Of a stretch of 64,000 nt of DNA, positions 17,971 to 26,898 are shown in pieces. The DNA comes from Aerococcus sp. HMSC062A02 (GTDB taxonomy: Bacteria > Bacillota > Bacilli > Lactobacillales > Aerococcaceae), in assembly GCF_001809535.1 (NCBI RefSeq), contig NZ_KV797910.1, forward strand, positions 270,560 to 334,559. Direction: 5' to 3'. The notes below the pieces were generated by a model. The model saw only the letters and a list, made by a program, of their open reading frames with translations. It was not told the origin of the DNA and ran no database searches. Position 1 is the first letter of the stretch; each line of letters begins with the position of its first letter. The translations under genes were made by a program, and so were the position numbers.

Positions 17971-20900
17971 TTGGAAGAGAAGAAAGAAGCTTTTAACCGT
18001 TTGCTTAAGCAAATTAATTTTTCAGATTCCGATCCAAATTTTCAGGCGGGTTGGATTGACCATGTGACCGTCCATACCAAGTCTCGCCTTTATCAATTTA
18101 CCCTAGCTTTTCCCAAGCATATAAAGGCTAGTCAATTTAAGGCCCTGGAAGAAGCTTTGCAAGTTGGCTTCCAGTCGATTGCTAAGGTTGACCTAGGCTT
18201 GACCTGCTCTAAGGCAGAGGACTGGGAGGCAGAGGAGGTTCTGGCTTATTGGCCCGTGGTAGTTGAACGCAGTCATATCTCTAATGGTCTCGCCCAACAG
18301 ATTCTAACCCAACAATTGCCGACTTGGGAGGGGGGAAAGTTTATCTTAAGGGTGGACAACCCGCAAATTCAAGCCTTTTTAGAGACTAATTATTTAGAGG
18401 TAATCAAACAGAATTACTTTGTCCTTGGTTTTTCTAACCTTCGCTTTCAAGTGATTGTGGATGAAGCCACGGCCAATGACCGCCAAGCCCAGTTTGAAGC
18501 TCGCCAGGAACAATTGGAACGCGAACAGCAGGAACTGGCAAAGCAGGCCAGTGTTCGCCAGGCCAAGGAAGCTAAGGACAAACCCCGCCCTAGTAAATTA
18601 GCGATCGGGCGATCTGTTCCCGTAGATAAGCTCCAACCCATGCGCTCTTATGTAGAGGAACAATATGGGGCTACCATGGAAGGGGTTATTTTCGAAAAAG
18701 AAGTCCGAGAATTGAAAACGGGGCGGCGGATTTTGAATTTGAAGTTCTCTGACTATACCTCGGCTTACTTGGTCACTATGTTCTCACGCAATGATGAGGA
18801 TATTGCTGTCTTTGAAGGTCTAGAAGAAGGGATGTGGATTCGTGTCCAAGGGGAAATCCGGATGGACGACCGTTTTGCCCGCGATTATGTGCTGATGGGG
18901 CGTGACCTGGAAGTTATCAATAAGGAGGGGCGCAAGGACCAGGCGGAGGAAGGCAAGAAGCGGATTGAACTTCACCTTCATTCCAATATGTCAGCCTTAG
19001 ACGCAACCAATACCATTTCAGACTTTGCCGCCCAAGCCAAGGCCTGGGGACAGCCCGCCATTGCTGTTACGGACCACGGCAATGTCCAAGCCTTCCCTGA
19101 GGCCAGTCAGGCTGCCAAGGCCAACGATATTGCCATGATCTACGGCTTAGAAGCTAATGTTGTGGATGACGGGGTACCGATTGCCTACAACCCTCAAGAT
19201 GTGGATCTGAGCGAGGCCCATTATGTCGTTTTTGACGTGGAAACAACGGGCTTGTCTGCTGCCTATAATCATATTATTGAATTAGCGGCAGTCAAGATGT
19301 ACAAGGGCAATGTCGAAGAGACCTTTGAGGAATTTATTAATCCAGGCTACCCCTTGCCTGCCCATATTATTGAACTAACTAAGATTACTGACGCCATGCT
19401 ACAGGGGGCTAGGTCGGAAGAAGATGTGATGGCAGACTTTCAAAAATTCTGTGAAGGCTGTATCCTAGTTGCCCATAATGCTTCTTTCGATATGGGCTTT
19501 ATCAACAAGGCCTACAGCCGCCATGGCATGCCTGAAGCGGATAATCCTGTCATTGATACGCTGGAACTCTCGCGCTTCCTCCATCCTAATATGAAGTCCC
19601 ACCGACTCAATACCTTAGCCAAGCATTATAATGTTTCCTTGGAGCAACACCACCGGGCGATCTATGACTCGGAAACAACCGGGGCCTTGGCTTGGATCTT
19701 TGTCAAAGAAGCGGCCAAAAACCATGATATCCACTCCCACAAGGATCTTAATCAGGATGTCGGCAAGGGGGATGCCTATAAGCACGGCCGTCCTTTCCAT
19801 GTGACCATCTTGACTAAGAACCAAGCAGGGCTCAAAGACCTCTTCAAACTCGTCTCTGCTTCTAATGTGGATTATTTCTACCGGGTGCCCCGCCTGCCCC
19901 GCTCACTCTTAGCTGACCACCGGGAGAATCTCTTGCTCGGTTCGGCTTGTTCTTCGGGTGAATTCTTCGAAGCCGTGATGCAGAAGGGCAAGGAAGAAGC
20001 CAAGCGGGTGGCAGAATTCTATGATTACCTGGAAATTATGCCTAAGGGGGTCTACAAGCCTCTGATTGAAGATAATTTAATCCACGATGAGGCAGAGCTT
20101 GAAGAAATTATGAAAACCATTATTGAAATCGGCGAAGAGCTTGATAAACCAGTAGTAGCAACGGGGGATGTCCACTACCTAAATCCTCAAGACAAGCTCT
20201 ACCGGGAAATTTTAATTAATTCGATTAAATCTAACCGTACCAAGTTTTTCCCCGAAGCTCACTTCCGGACGACAGACGAAATGCTCCACGACTTTGCCTT
20301 CTTAGGGGAAGATAAGGCCTATGAAATTGTGGTAGAAAATACCCACAAAATTTTTGACCAGATTGAATTTGTGGAGCCCCTTAAGGATAAACTCTATACC
20401 CCAAATATTGATGGGGCAGAAGATGAAATCCGGGAAACTTCCTACCGCGAGGCTCATGCCCTTTACGGAGAGGACTTGCCTGAAATTATCGAGAAGCGTC
20501 TAGAAAAAGAACTGACCTCGATTATTGGTAATGGTTTCTCAGTGGTTTACCTGATTTCTGAAAAATTAGTAAAAAAATCCAATTCAGACGGCTACATTGT
20601 TGGGAGTCGGGGGTCAGTGGGCTCTTCCTTTGTCGCTACCATGCTGGGAATTACCGAGGTTAACCCCTTGTCCCCCCACTATGTTTGCCCGAATTGTTTT
20701 TACAGCCACTTCTTTACGGATGGTAGTGTCGGCTCTGGATTTGACTTGCCAGACAAGGACTGTCCAGAGTGTGGACACGCCCTGAATAAAGATGGCCACG
20801 ATATTCCATTTGAAACTTTCCTAGGCTTTGCGGGGGACAAGGTACCAGATATCGACTTGAACTTCTCGGGTGAATACCAGCCCCAGGCCCATAACTTCAC

Positions 20901-22269
20901 CAAGGTCATGTTCGGGGAAGACCATGTCTACCGAGCAGGAACCATTTCTACAGTGGCTGATAAAACGGCTTATGGTTATGTCTTAGGCTATGACCAAGAC
21001 CATAATTTGAACCTTAGAAAAACGGAAAAAGATTTTCTCGCTAAGCACACAACCGGGGTCAAACGGACCACTGGCCAGCACCCAGGGGGGATTATTGTTA
21101 TTCCGGAATACATGGATGTCTATGACTTTACGCCAGTCCAATACCCTGCCGATGACTTGGATTCAGAATGGAAGACCACCCACTTTGACTTCCACTCCAT
21201 CCATGATAATGTTTTGAAGCTCGATATTCTGGGCCATGATGATCCGACGGTTATTCGTAAGCTGCAAGACTTATCCAACATTGATCCAAAAGATATTCCC
21301 ATGGATGATGATGATGTCTACAAGCTCTTCAATGGGACGGAGATCCTAGGTGTTCGTCCAGAAGATATCTTTTCCAAGACGGGGACACTGGGGATTCCTG
21401 AATTTGGGACCTCCTTTACCCGGTCGATGCTAGAAGCTACCCATCCCTCGACCTTTGCGGAACTTCTCCAAATTTCTGGACTCTCCCACGGGACAGATGT
21501 TTGGTTAGGTAATGCGGAAGTCTTAGTTAGAGAGAAGGGCATGCCACTGTCAGAAGTGATTGGTTGTCGGGACGACATCATGGTCTACCTCATCCACCAG
21601 GGGGTTCCTGAACGTGATTCTTTCCAAATTATGGAAAAGGTACGTAAGGGTAAGGGGCTGTCTGATGAACACAAGGCCATTATGAATGAGCACCAAGTTC
21701 CCCAGTGGTATATGGCGTCCTGTGAAAAAATTAAGTACATGTTCCCTAAAGCCCACGCAGCAGCTTATGTAATCAATGCTATCCGGGTGGCCTGGTTCAA
21801 GGTCCACCATCCCATTTGGTATTACTGTGCTTATCTCAGTGTCCGGGCTAATGACTTTGACCTCGTCGCGATGGCGAATGGCCTTCAGTCAACGAAGACA
21901 GCTCTCAAGGCGATCTATAGTAAAGGTAATGATGCGACGGTCAAAGACCATGCAGTCCAGGTCGTCTTAGAAATTGTCAATGAAATGTGGGAACGAGGCT
22001 TTAATTTTAAGATGGTTGACCTCTACAAGTCTGATGCCCAAGACTTTGTAATTGAAGGGGAAGATACCTTGATTGCCCCCTTTAGAGCCATTCCGGGCTT
22101 AGGGCTCAATGTGGCCAAACAAATTGTTAAGGCTCGCCAGGAGTCCGAATTCTTGTCCAAGGAAGACCTTAAGAAGCGGGGCAAGGTCTCCCAGTCGACG
22201 ATCGACTTTATGTCTGAGCAGGGTATCTTAAATGGCTTGCCAGAAGAGAACCAACTTTCTCTCTTCTAG
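17971..22269 (+). CDS. polC: DNA polymerase III alpha subunit, PolC type
   Basis: The replicative polymerase of low-GC Gram-positives, with built-in 3'-5' exonuclease. 1432 residues. The order is: N-terminal domain; OB fold (about 225-320); PHP domain starting at ELHLHSNMS (about residue 332), interrupted by the exonuclease domain with DVETTG (D422, E424); PHP resuming with FHVTILTKN; a zinc module CPNC...CPECGH near residue 906; the palm with PDIDLNFSGEYQ; and the fingers. The start is TTG at 17971, with AAGGAG 7 bases upstream; no ATG fits. It ends in NQLSLF, a probable clamp-binding peptide of the QxxLF type. Confidence 0.97.
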   Translation: MEEKKEAFNRLLKQINFSDSDPNFQAGWIDHVTVHTKSRLYQFTLAFPKHIKASQFKALEEALQVGFQSIAKVDLGLTCSKAEDWEAEEVLAYWPVVVERSHISNGLAQQILTQQLPTWEGGKFILRVDNPQIQAFLETNYLEVIKQNYFVLGFSNLRFQVIVDEATANDRQAQFEARQEQLEREQQELAKQASVRQAKEAKDKPRPSKLAIGRSVPVDKLQPMRSYVEEQYGATMEGVIFEKEVRELKTGRRILNLKFSDYTSAYLVTMFSRNDEDIAVFEGLEEGMWIRVQGEIRMDDRFARDYVLMGRDLEVINKEGRKDQAEEGKKRIELHLHSNMSALDATNTISDFAAQAKAWGQPAIAVTDHGNVQAFPEASQAAKANDIAMIYGLEANVVDDGVPIAYNPQDVDLSEAHYVVFDVETTGLSAAYNHIIELAAVKMYKGNVEETFEEFINPGYPLPAHIIELTKITDAMLQGARSEEDVMADFQKFCEGCILVAHNASFDMGFINKAYSRHGMPEADNPVIDTLELSRFLHPNMKSHRLNTLAKHYNVSLEQHHRAIYDSETTGALAWIFVKEAAKNHDIHSHKDLNQDVGKGDAYKHGRPFHVTILTKNQAGLKDLFKLVSASNVDYFYRVPRLPRSLLADHRENLLLGSACSSGEFFEAVMQKGKEEAKRVAEFYDYLEIMPKGVYKPLIEDNLIHDEAELEEIMKTIIEIGEELDKPVVATGDVHYLNPQDKLYREILINSIKSNRTKFFPEAHFRTTDEMLHDFAFLGEDKAYEIVVENTHKIFDQIEFVEPLKDKLYTPNIDGAEDEIRETSYREAHALYGEDLPEIIEKRLEKELTSIIGNGFSVVYLISEKLVKKSNSDGYIVGSRGSVGSSFVATMLGITEVNPLSPHYVCPNCFYSHFFTDGSVGSGFDLPDKDCPECGHALNKDGHDIPFETFLGFAGDKVPDIDLNFSGEYQPQAHNFTKVMFGEDHVYRAGTISTVADKTAYGYVLGYDQDHNLNLRKTEKDFLAKHTTGVKRTTGQHPGGIIVIPEYMDVYDFTPVQYPADDLDSEWKTTHFDFHSIHDNVLKLDILGHDDPTVIRKLQDLSNIDPKDIPMDDDDVYKLFNGTEILGVRPEDIFSKTGTLGIPEFGTSFTRSMLEATHPSTFAELLQISGLSHGTDVWLGNAEVLVREKGMPLSEVIGCRDDIMVYLIHQGVPERDSFQIMEKVRKGKGLSDEHKAIMNEHQVPQWYMASCEKIKYMFPKAHAAAYVINAIRVAWFKVHHPIWYYCAYLSVRANDFDLVAMANGLQSTKTALKAIYSKGNDATVKDHAVQVVLEIVNEMWERGFNFKMVDLYKSDAQDFVIEGEDTLIAPFRAIPGLGLNVAKQIVKARQESEFLSKEDLKKRGKVSQSTIDFMSEQGILNGLPEENQLSLF

Positions 22270-22310
22270 GGTTCAAGCAAGCGGATTGTTCGCTTTCTTT
22301 CAAATGGTTA

Positions 22311-22362
22311 TGCTATGATAGTAACGTAGGTCTATTAATAAATGAAAAAGCCAATAATTGGC
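22311..22362 (+). promoter_or_regulatory. Promoter and palindromic site of the PII/DUF1538 operon
   Basis: An extended -10 box TGCTATGAT (22311-22319), then 30 bases later a perfect palindrome GCCAATAATTGGC (22350-22362) within the untranslated leader. The palindrome is a candidate operator. No regulator gene is adjacent. Confidence 0.45.
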
Positions 22363-22398
22363 CTAGAATAAGAAACGTTAAGGAAAGGAGTTGTGACA

Positions 22399-22713
22399 GT
22401 GAATACAGGGAAAGAAATGCTTATGGTCATTGTAGACCGTGATACCAGTGATGAAGTGATCGAGGTAGCCCGGCAAGCCGGCGCTCAGGGAGCAACTGTG
22501 CTTCATGGCCGCGGCACGGGGCATGAGGACAAGCTATCGGCCTTCCATATCCATGTCGAACCACAAAAAGAATTGGTTATGATGGCAGTCGAAGCTGACC
22601 AAGTAGATGGTATCAGCCAAGCGATAGCTGAAGCCTTGGACTTTAACCAACCAGGGACTGGGATCCTCTTTAGTCTACCGATCAATGAAACGACTGGACT
22701 ATATGAAGGATAA
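22399..22713 (+). CDS. PII-like signalling protein, short T-loop
   Basis: 104 residues with the ferredoxin-like PII pattern: strand MLMVIVDRDTSDEVIEVARQ, the turn GAQGATVLHGRGTG where GlnB has GMTV..VRGFG, a central strand ELVMMAVE, and the C-terminal PGTGILFSLPI where GlnB has GDGKIFV. The T-loop is much shorter than in GlnB/GlnK, the uridylylated Tyr is missing, and several ATP/2-oxoglutarate residues are not kept. GTG at 22399 lies 8 bases from AAAGGAG (22385-22390), better than GTG at 22393. It starts an operon with a duplicated membrane protein and a second, tandem PII-like protein. It probably gates the membrane protein; ligand unknown. Confidence 0.75.
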   Translation: MNTGKEMLMVIVDRDTSDEVIEVARQAGAQGATVLHGRGTGHEDKLSAFHIHVEPQKELVMMAVEADQVDGISQAIAEALDFNQPGTGILFSLPINETTGLYEG

Positions 22714-22751
22714 ATTTGAAAGAAAAAACATGAGAGAAAAAGGAGGACTTT

Positions 22752-24221
22752 ATGGATGTTTTAATCGATAAGTTCAAAGAGGTAGCTTTTTCTGTCATTC
22801 CGCTAGTTGTTATTGTTTTATTAATATCAATGTTTGCTGTTAACGTACCTTCTACCATGATGATGAGTTTCGTCATTGGGGCAGTATTGATTTTAGTGGG
22901 ATTGACCATCTTCCTCTTTGGCATTGAAATCGGGATGACGCCGATCGGCAACCACTTAGGAGCCCATGTGGCAGGAAGCCCCTCACGAATTGCCATTGCT
23001 GTTTTGAGTTTTATTATTGGTTTTGCGGTAACGATAGCAGAACCAGACTTACTAATTCTCGGCCAGCAAATTGAAAATGCAACTTCGGGTGTCTTGCCCG
23101 GTACAGTGACCGTAGTGGCTGTCTCTGTCGGAGTCGGTGTTATGATTGCCTTTGGGGTCTTCAGATTGTTGAAGAACTTTCCCTTGAAATATTTCTTCGC
23201 CATTGTTTATGCTTTGATTCTTATCTTGGCTATTTTTTCCGATAATTCGGCTATTGCTATGGGCTTTGATGCCTCAGGTGCAACGACAGGAGCTTTAACG
23301 ACGCCCTTTATTTTGGCCTTATCGGGAGCTCTAGCAGCTAAAGCTGGGGGCAAACAAGCAGAAGAAAACTCCTTCGGTCTAGTTGGGGCGATGTCAACTG
23401 GTCCTATTCTGGCGGTGCTTTTCTTAATCCTCTTTTCCCAAACGGACTTGCAGGCAGCTGAATCAACGGTGGAATATTCGAACAGTGTAATCGCCCCCAT
23501 CCTTGCTGCAATCTGGCCGACTTTGAAAGAGTCCTTGATTGCCCTGGTTCCGATTGTTTTATTCTTTATCTTTATGAATTGGCGCTACTTTAAGTTGAAG
23601 GGCCAAGAACTCGGCGATATCTTTAAAGGGATTATCTATACAGTTGTTGGTTTGACCATTTTCTTAGTTGGCGTTAACCAAGGTTTTATGGATATGGGCC
23701 ACTTCTTAGGCCAAGCCATTGCCGAAATGGGTGATTGGTGGCTGATTATTGCTGGCTTTACCCTAGGTATGGTGGTTGTTCTAGCTGAACCAGCTGTCCA
23801 CGTTCTGGGTGAGCAGGTGGAAGACATCACTGGGGGCCATATCCACAACAAAGTCCTGATGGGGGCCTTGTCTATCGGGGTTGCCCTAGCTGTAGGACTT
23901 TCTATGGTGAGAATTTTAAATAGTAATTTAGCCATCTGGCACTTCTTATTGCCAGGCTTTGGACTAGCTATCCTCTTATCCTTTATGGTACCAAATCTCT
24001 TTACCGGGATTGCCTTTGATGCGGGTGGGGTAGCTTCGGGCCCGATGACTGCTACCTTTATCTTGGCTTTTGCCCAGGGTGCAGCGGACTTCCTACCCAA
24101 TGCCGATGCCCTGGATGCTTTCGGCGTCATAGCTTTTGTTGCTATGGTACCCGTGGTTATGGTAGAATTACTCGGCTTAGTCTTTAAGATTCAAACTAAG
24201 AAGACAGGAATTGAAGAATAG
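22752..24221 (+). CDS. Membrane protein with two DUF1538-like repeats; putative transporter or channel
   Basis: 489 residues, about twelve hydrophobic segments. It is an internal duplication: VGLTIFLFGIEIGMTPIGNH aligns with VGLTIFLVGVNQGFMDMGHF, TIAEPDLLILGQQIE with VLAEPAVHVLGEQVE, and FDASGATTGALTTPFILA with FDAGGVASGPMTATFILA. This matches what I recall of the DUF1538 family, which has no proven substrate. The AEP and FDxxG(x)xxG motifs repeated in both halves suggest an ion or metabolite path at a pseudo-twofold axis. The start at 22752 has AGGAGG (22741-22746). It is flanked on both sides by PII-like genes, the pattern seen for PII-gated transporters such as AmtB-GlnK. Confidence 0.75.
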   Translation: MDVLIDKFKEVAFSVIPLVVIVLLISMFAVNVPSTMMMSFVIGAVLILVGLTIFLFGIEIGMTPIGNHLGAHVAGSPSRIAIAVLSFIIGFAVTIAEPDLLILGQQIENATSGVLPGTVTVVAVSVGVGVMIAFGVFRLLKNFPLKYFFAIVYALILILAIFSDNSAIAMGFDASGATTGALTTPFILALSGALAAKAGGKQAEENSFGLVGAMSTGPILAVLFLILFSQTDLQAAESTVEYSNSVIAPILAAIWPTLKESLIALVPIVLFFIFMNWRYFKLKGQELGDIFKGIIYTVVGLTIFLVGVNQGFMDMGHFLGQAIAEMGDWWLIIAGFTLGMVVVLAEPAVHVLGEQVEDITGGHIHNKVLMGALSIGVALAVGLSMVRILNSNLAIWHFLLPGFGLAILLSFMVPNLFTGIAFDAGGVASGPMTATFILAFAQGAADFLPNADALDAFGVIAFVAMVPVVMVELLGLVFKIQTKKTGIEE

Positions 24222-24243
24222 AAAGGGGTTGTCAACTAGCCTA

Positions 24244-24912
24244 ATGGAAACCGTATTATTCTTAGCAGTCGTCAAGGCTGGGACCGCGAGCCAATTGATT
24301 AAAGCGGCTAAAGCAGTTGGGGCGCCAGGAGGCACAGTGATTCGTGCGGAAGGTACAATCAGCAGTCGCCTGGCCCATGCCCTCGGCTTTCACGATTCCA
24401 AACGCGAAGTCGTTTTGATTGCGGTGGATAAGTCCCTAGAAGGTCGCCTCCACCAAGAATTGAATGACAAATTGAAGCTCGATCGCAAAGGTAAGGGGGT
24501 CCTCTTCTCCTTTGATATTTCTAGCTTCCAGGGCAGTAAGCAGATTAACAGCCCATTTGATGAAAGCCAGGTAGAAGCTTCCGATAGCCAGCTGATGACG
24601 GTTATTGTTGACCGGCAGATGGGCGACCAAGTGGTAGAAGTTTCCCGTGAAGCCGGTGCCCGAGGTGCAACGATCCTGCACGGGCGTGGAACAGGTGTGC
24701 ATGAGACGGGCAAGGTCTTTAACTTCCCGATTGAACTCGAAAAAGAGATCGTGGTTATGGTGATCCCAAGCGCTCTCGTTCAAGAAATTTCAGATAAAAT
24801 TATTACTGAAACAGACTTATGCAAACCAGGGCGCGGGATTTTGTTCACTGTGCCAGTGAATTCCAAACGTGGACTCGTTCCGCCTAAGCCAGCAGACGAG
24901 GCGTCAAGTTAG
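24244..24912 (+). CDS. Tandem PII-like protein (two domains)
   Basis: 222 residues made of two PII-like domains. Domain 1 (about 1-100) begins METVLFLAVVKAGTAS and ends KGKGVLFSFDI. Domain 2 (about 118-216) has LMTVIVDRQMGDQVVEVSRE, GATILHGRGTG and PGRGILFTVPV, and is close to the single-domain PII-like protein at 22.4 kb. Both halves lack a full T-loop. A fused pair could assemble as a pseudo-trimer with the single-domain protein, but that is inference. The start is uncertain: ATG at 24244 matches the PII N-terminus but is 15 bases from AAAGGGG; TTG at 24211 or 24229 are alternatives. It follows the membrane-protein gene by 22 bases. Confidence 0.72.
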   Translation: METVLFLAVVKAGTASQLIKAAKAVGAPGGTVIRAEGTISSRLAHALGFHDSKREVVLIAVDKSLEGRLHQELNDKLKLDRKGKGVLFSFDISSFQGSKQINSPFDESQVEASDSQLMTVIVDRQMGDQVVEVSREAGARGATILHGRGTGVHETGKVFNFPIELEKEIVVMVIPSALVQEISDKIITETDLCKPGRGILFTVPVNSKRGLVPPKPADEASS

Positions 24913-24983
24913 CTTTAGTCTAAAAACATTGCTATTTGGCGCGTATCATGTTAAACTATAAATGTAATTAAGGGACCAGTGAG

Positions 24984-25010
24984 GAGTGAGCGGGAACGCT
25001 CACTCTTTTT
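24984..25010 (+). terminator. Terminator between the PII cassette and rimP
   Basis: GAGTGAGCG/CGCTCACTC (24984-24992/24997-25005), GGAA loop, TTTTT. A possible -10 box TATAAA lies just upstream (24957-24962), so it may sit inside the rimP leader. Confidence 0.75.
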
Positions 25011-25035
25011 CATGAAATAGAAAGTGGGGGATTGT

Positions 25036-25509
25036 GTGGCAAGAGTCATTGATGAAGTCAGAACTTTAATCGAGCCGAAGTTAGAGGAACTCGCTTATGA
25101 CTTGTTCGACATGGAATATACAAAAGAAGGAAAGAATTGGTATCTGCGTATCTATATCGATAAGCTTGGAGGGGTCACCATTGAAGACTGTGTGACCGTT
25201 TCAGAAGTTTTATCAGAAATTTTAGACCAAGCAGATCCTGATCCAATCCCTGGCGCTTATTATCTTGAAGTTTCATCACCCGGTGCCGAGCGTCCACTGA
25301 AGAATGAGGCGGATATCCAAGCTTCCATTGGCAAATGGGTCCACCTCAAGCTCTATCAAGCCTTTGAAGGTGCTAAGGAATGGGAAGGACGACTCCTCCA
25401 AGCGGATGAAGAAGCTTTTACCATAGAAGTTAAAGATAAGACGCGGCGGATTGAAAAGACGATTCCGCGTCAGCTTGTGGCCTTAATTCGTTTGGCCATT
25501 GAATTTTAA
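25036..25509 (+). CDS. rimP: Ribosome maturation factor RimP
   Basis: Needed for late 30S assembly. 157 residues from GTG at 25036, chosen over GTG at 25024 because GTGGGGG at 25024-25030 then serves as the ribosome site and the protein begins as in orthologues (ARVIDEVRTLIEPKLEELAYDL). The family core YYLEVSSPGAERPL is clear. It heads the conserved operon rimP-nusA-ylxR-ylxQ-infB-rbfA, with nusA 20 bases on. Confidence 0.93.
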   Translation: MARVIDEVRTLIEPKLEELAYDLFDMEYTKEGKNWYLRIYIDKLGGVTIEDCVTVSEVLSEILDQADPDPIPGAYYLEVSSPGAERPLKNEADIQASIGKWVHLKLYQAFEGAKEWEGRLLQADEEAFTIEVKDKTRRIEKTIPRQLVALIRLAIEF

Positions 25510-25529
25510 TTGAGTTAAAGGGGATTAGA

Positions 25530-26867
25530 ATGGGAAAAGAATTAATTCAAGCCTTTGAAACATTGGAAAACGAAAAAGGAATTTCAAAGGAAGTCATTAT
25601 TGAAGCCTTGGAAGCAGCCCTTGTTTCTGCTTACAAGCGCAATTACAAACAAGCACAAAACGTGGAAGTCCACTTCGATGAGAAGAAGGGTGAAATCAAG
25701 GTCTATGCGGTTAAAGAAGTCGTCGACCTGGTGATGGACTCAACCCTGGAAGTTTCCTTGGAAGAGGCCCACGAACGGAATACCGCTTATGAGGTGGGGG
25801 ATAAGATTCGCTTCGAGGTCACTCCTAAAGACTTCGGCCGGATCGCTGCCCAAACTGCCAAACAAGTGGTTACCCAACGGATCCGTGAGGCGGAACGCAA
25901 TATCATCTATAATGAATTTATCGATTACGAAGATGATCTATTGACAGGGACTGTTGAGCGTCAAGACCGTCGCTATGTTTATATTAATCTAGGGAAGATC
26001 GAAGCTGCCTTAACACCAGAAGGTCAAATTCCAGGTGAACACTTTGAATCCCACGACCGCGTCCAAGTTTATGTGGAAAGGGTCGAAAATACGACTAAAG
26101 GACCTCAAATTTATGTTAGTCGCAGCCATCCTAATATGTTGAAGCGACTCTTTGAACAAGAAGTACCGGAAATTTATGATGGGACGGTTGAAATCAAGGC
26201 TATTGCCCGGGAAGCCGGAGACCGGTCCAAGATGGCTGTTTACTCCCATGACCCTAATGTGGATGCAGTGGGAACCTGCGTTGGCCCACGGGGTTCGCGG
26301 GTACAAACTATTGTGGATGAACTTCACGGTGAGAATATGGACATTGTGGAATGGACAGAAGATCCAGCCCAATTGATCAAGAATGCCCTGAATCCAGCAG
26401 AGGTTCTAGAAGTTCACTTCGTTCCTAATGAACGCTCTTGCGTGGTTGTTGTTCCTAATCACCACCTTTCTCTAGCGATTGGGAAACGGGGGCAAAATGC
26501 CCGCTTGGCGGCTAAACTGACCAACTATAAGATTGATATTAAGTCAGAAGAAGAATTCGATGCCTTCCAAGCTTCAGAAGACTATGAAGCGCTCTTCCAT
26601 CCCGAGATGGTTGAAGAAGAAGTGCTGGCTGAGGAAGGCGCTGCGCCTGCTGAACCAGCAGAAGATGATGAGCTTTTAGCGGTTGCGGATGAAGTAGAAG
26701 CTATTGAAGAAGAAGTAGCTGCTGAGGACCTAGATGACCAAGGCCTCCGTGCAGATGACATCGAAGAAGGCAATCTTGGTCCTGACCAAATGGAAGATGC
26801 GGTAGCTGATATCGAAAATGATAGCGAGACCTCTTATGACGACTTACAAGAGGACTTTGAAATTTAG
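25530..26867 (+). CDS. nusA: Transcription elongation factor NusA with acidic C-terminal tail
   Basis: Modulates RNA polymerase pausing, termination and antitermination. 445 residues: N-terminal polymerase-binding domain, S1 domain (around DDLLTGTVERQDRRYVYINLG), then two KH domains with GTCVGPRGSRVQTIVDEL and SLAIGKRGQNARLAAKLT. The Bacillus protein stops soon after the KH domains (about 370 residues). Here roughly 85 further residues follow that are mostly Glu, Asp and Ala. Such acidic tails occur in other lineages and could mimic RNA or be autoinhibitory; that is inference. Confidence 0.96.
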   Translation: MGKELIQAFETLENEKGISKEVIIEALEAALVSAYKRNYKQAQNVEVHFDEKKGEIKVYAVKEVVDLVMDSTLEVSLEEAHERNTAYEVGDKIRFEVTPKDFGRIAAQTAKQVVTQRIREAERNIIYNEFIDYEDDLLTGTVERQDRRYVYINLGKIEAALTPEGQIPGEHFESHDRVQVYVERVENTTKGPQIYVSRSHPNMLKRLFEQEVPEIYDGTVEIKAIAREAGDRSKMAVYSHDPNVDAVGTCVGPRGSRVQTIVDELHGENMDIVEWTEDPAQLIKNALNPAEVLEVHFVPNERSCVVVVPNHHLSLAIGKRGQNARLAAKLTNYKIDIKSEEEFDAFQASEDYEALFHPEMVEEEVLAEEGAAPAEPAEDDELLAVADEVEAIEEEVAAEDLDDQGLRADDIEEGNLGPDQMEDAVADIENDSETSYDDLQEDFEI

Positions 26868-26898
26868 GTCGAGCAAGTGACTTGAAGGAGGGACAGCC

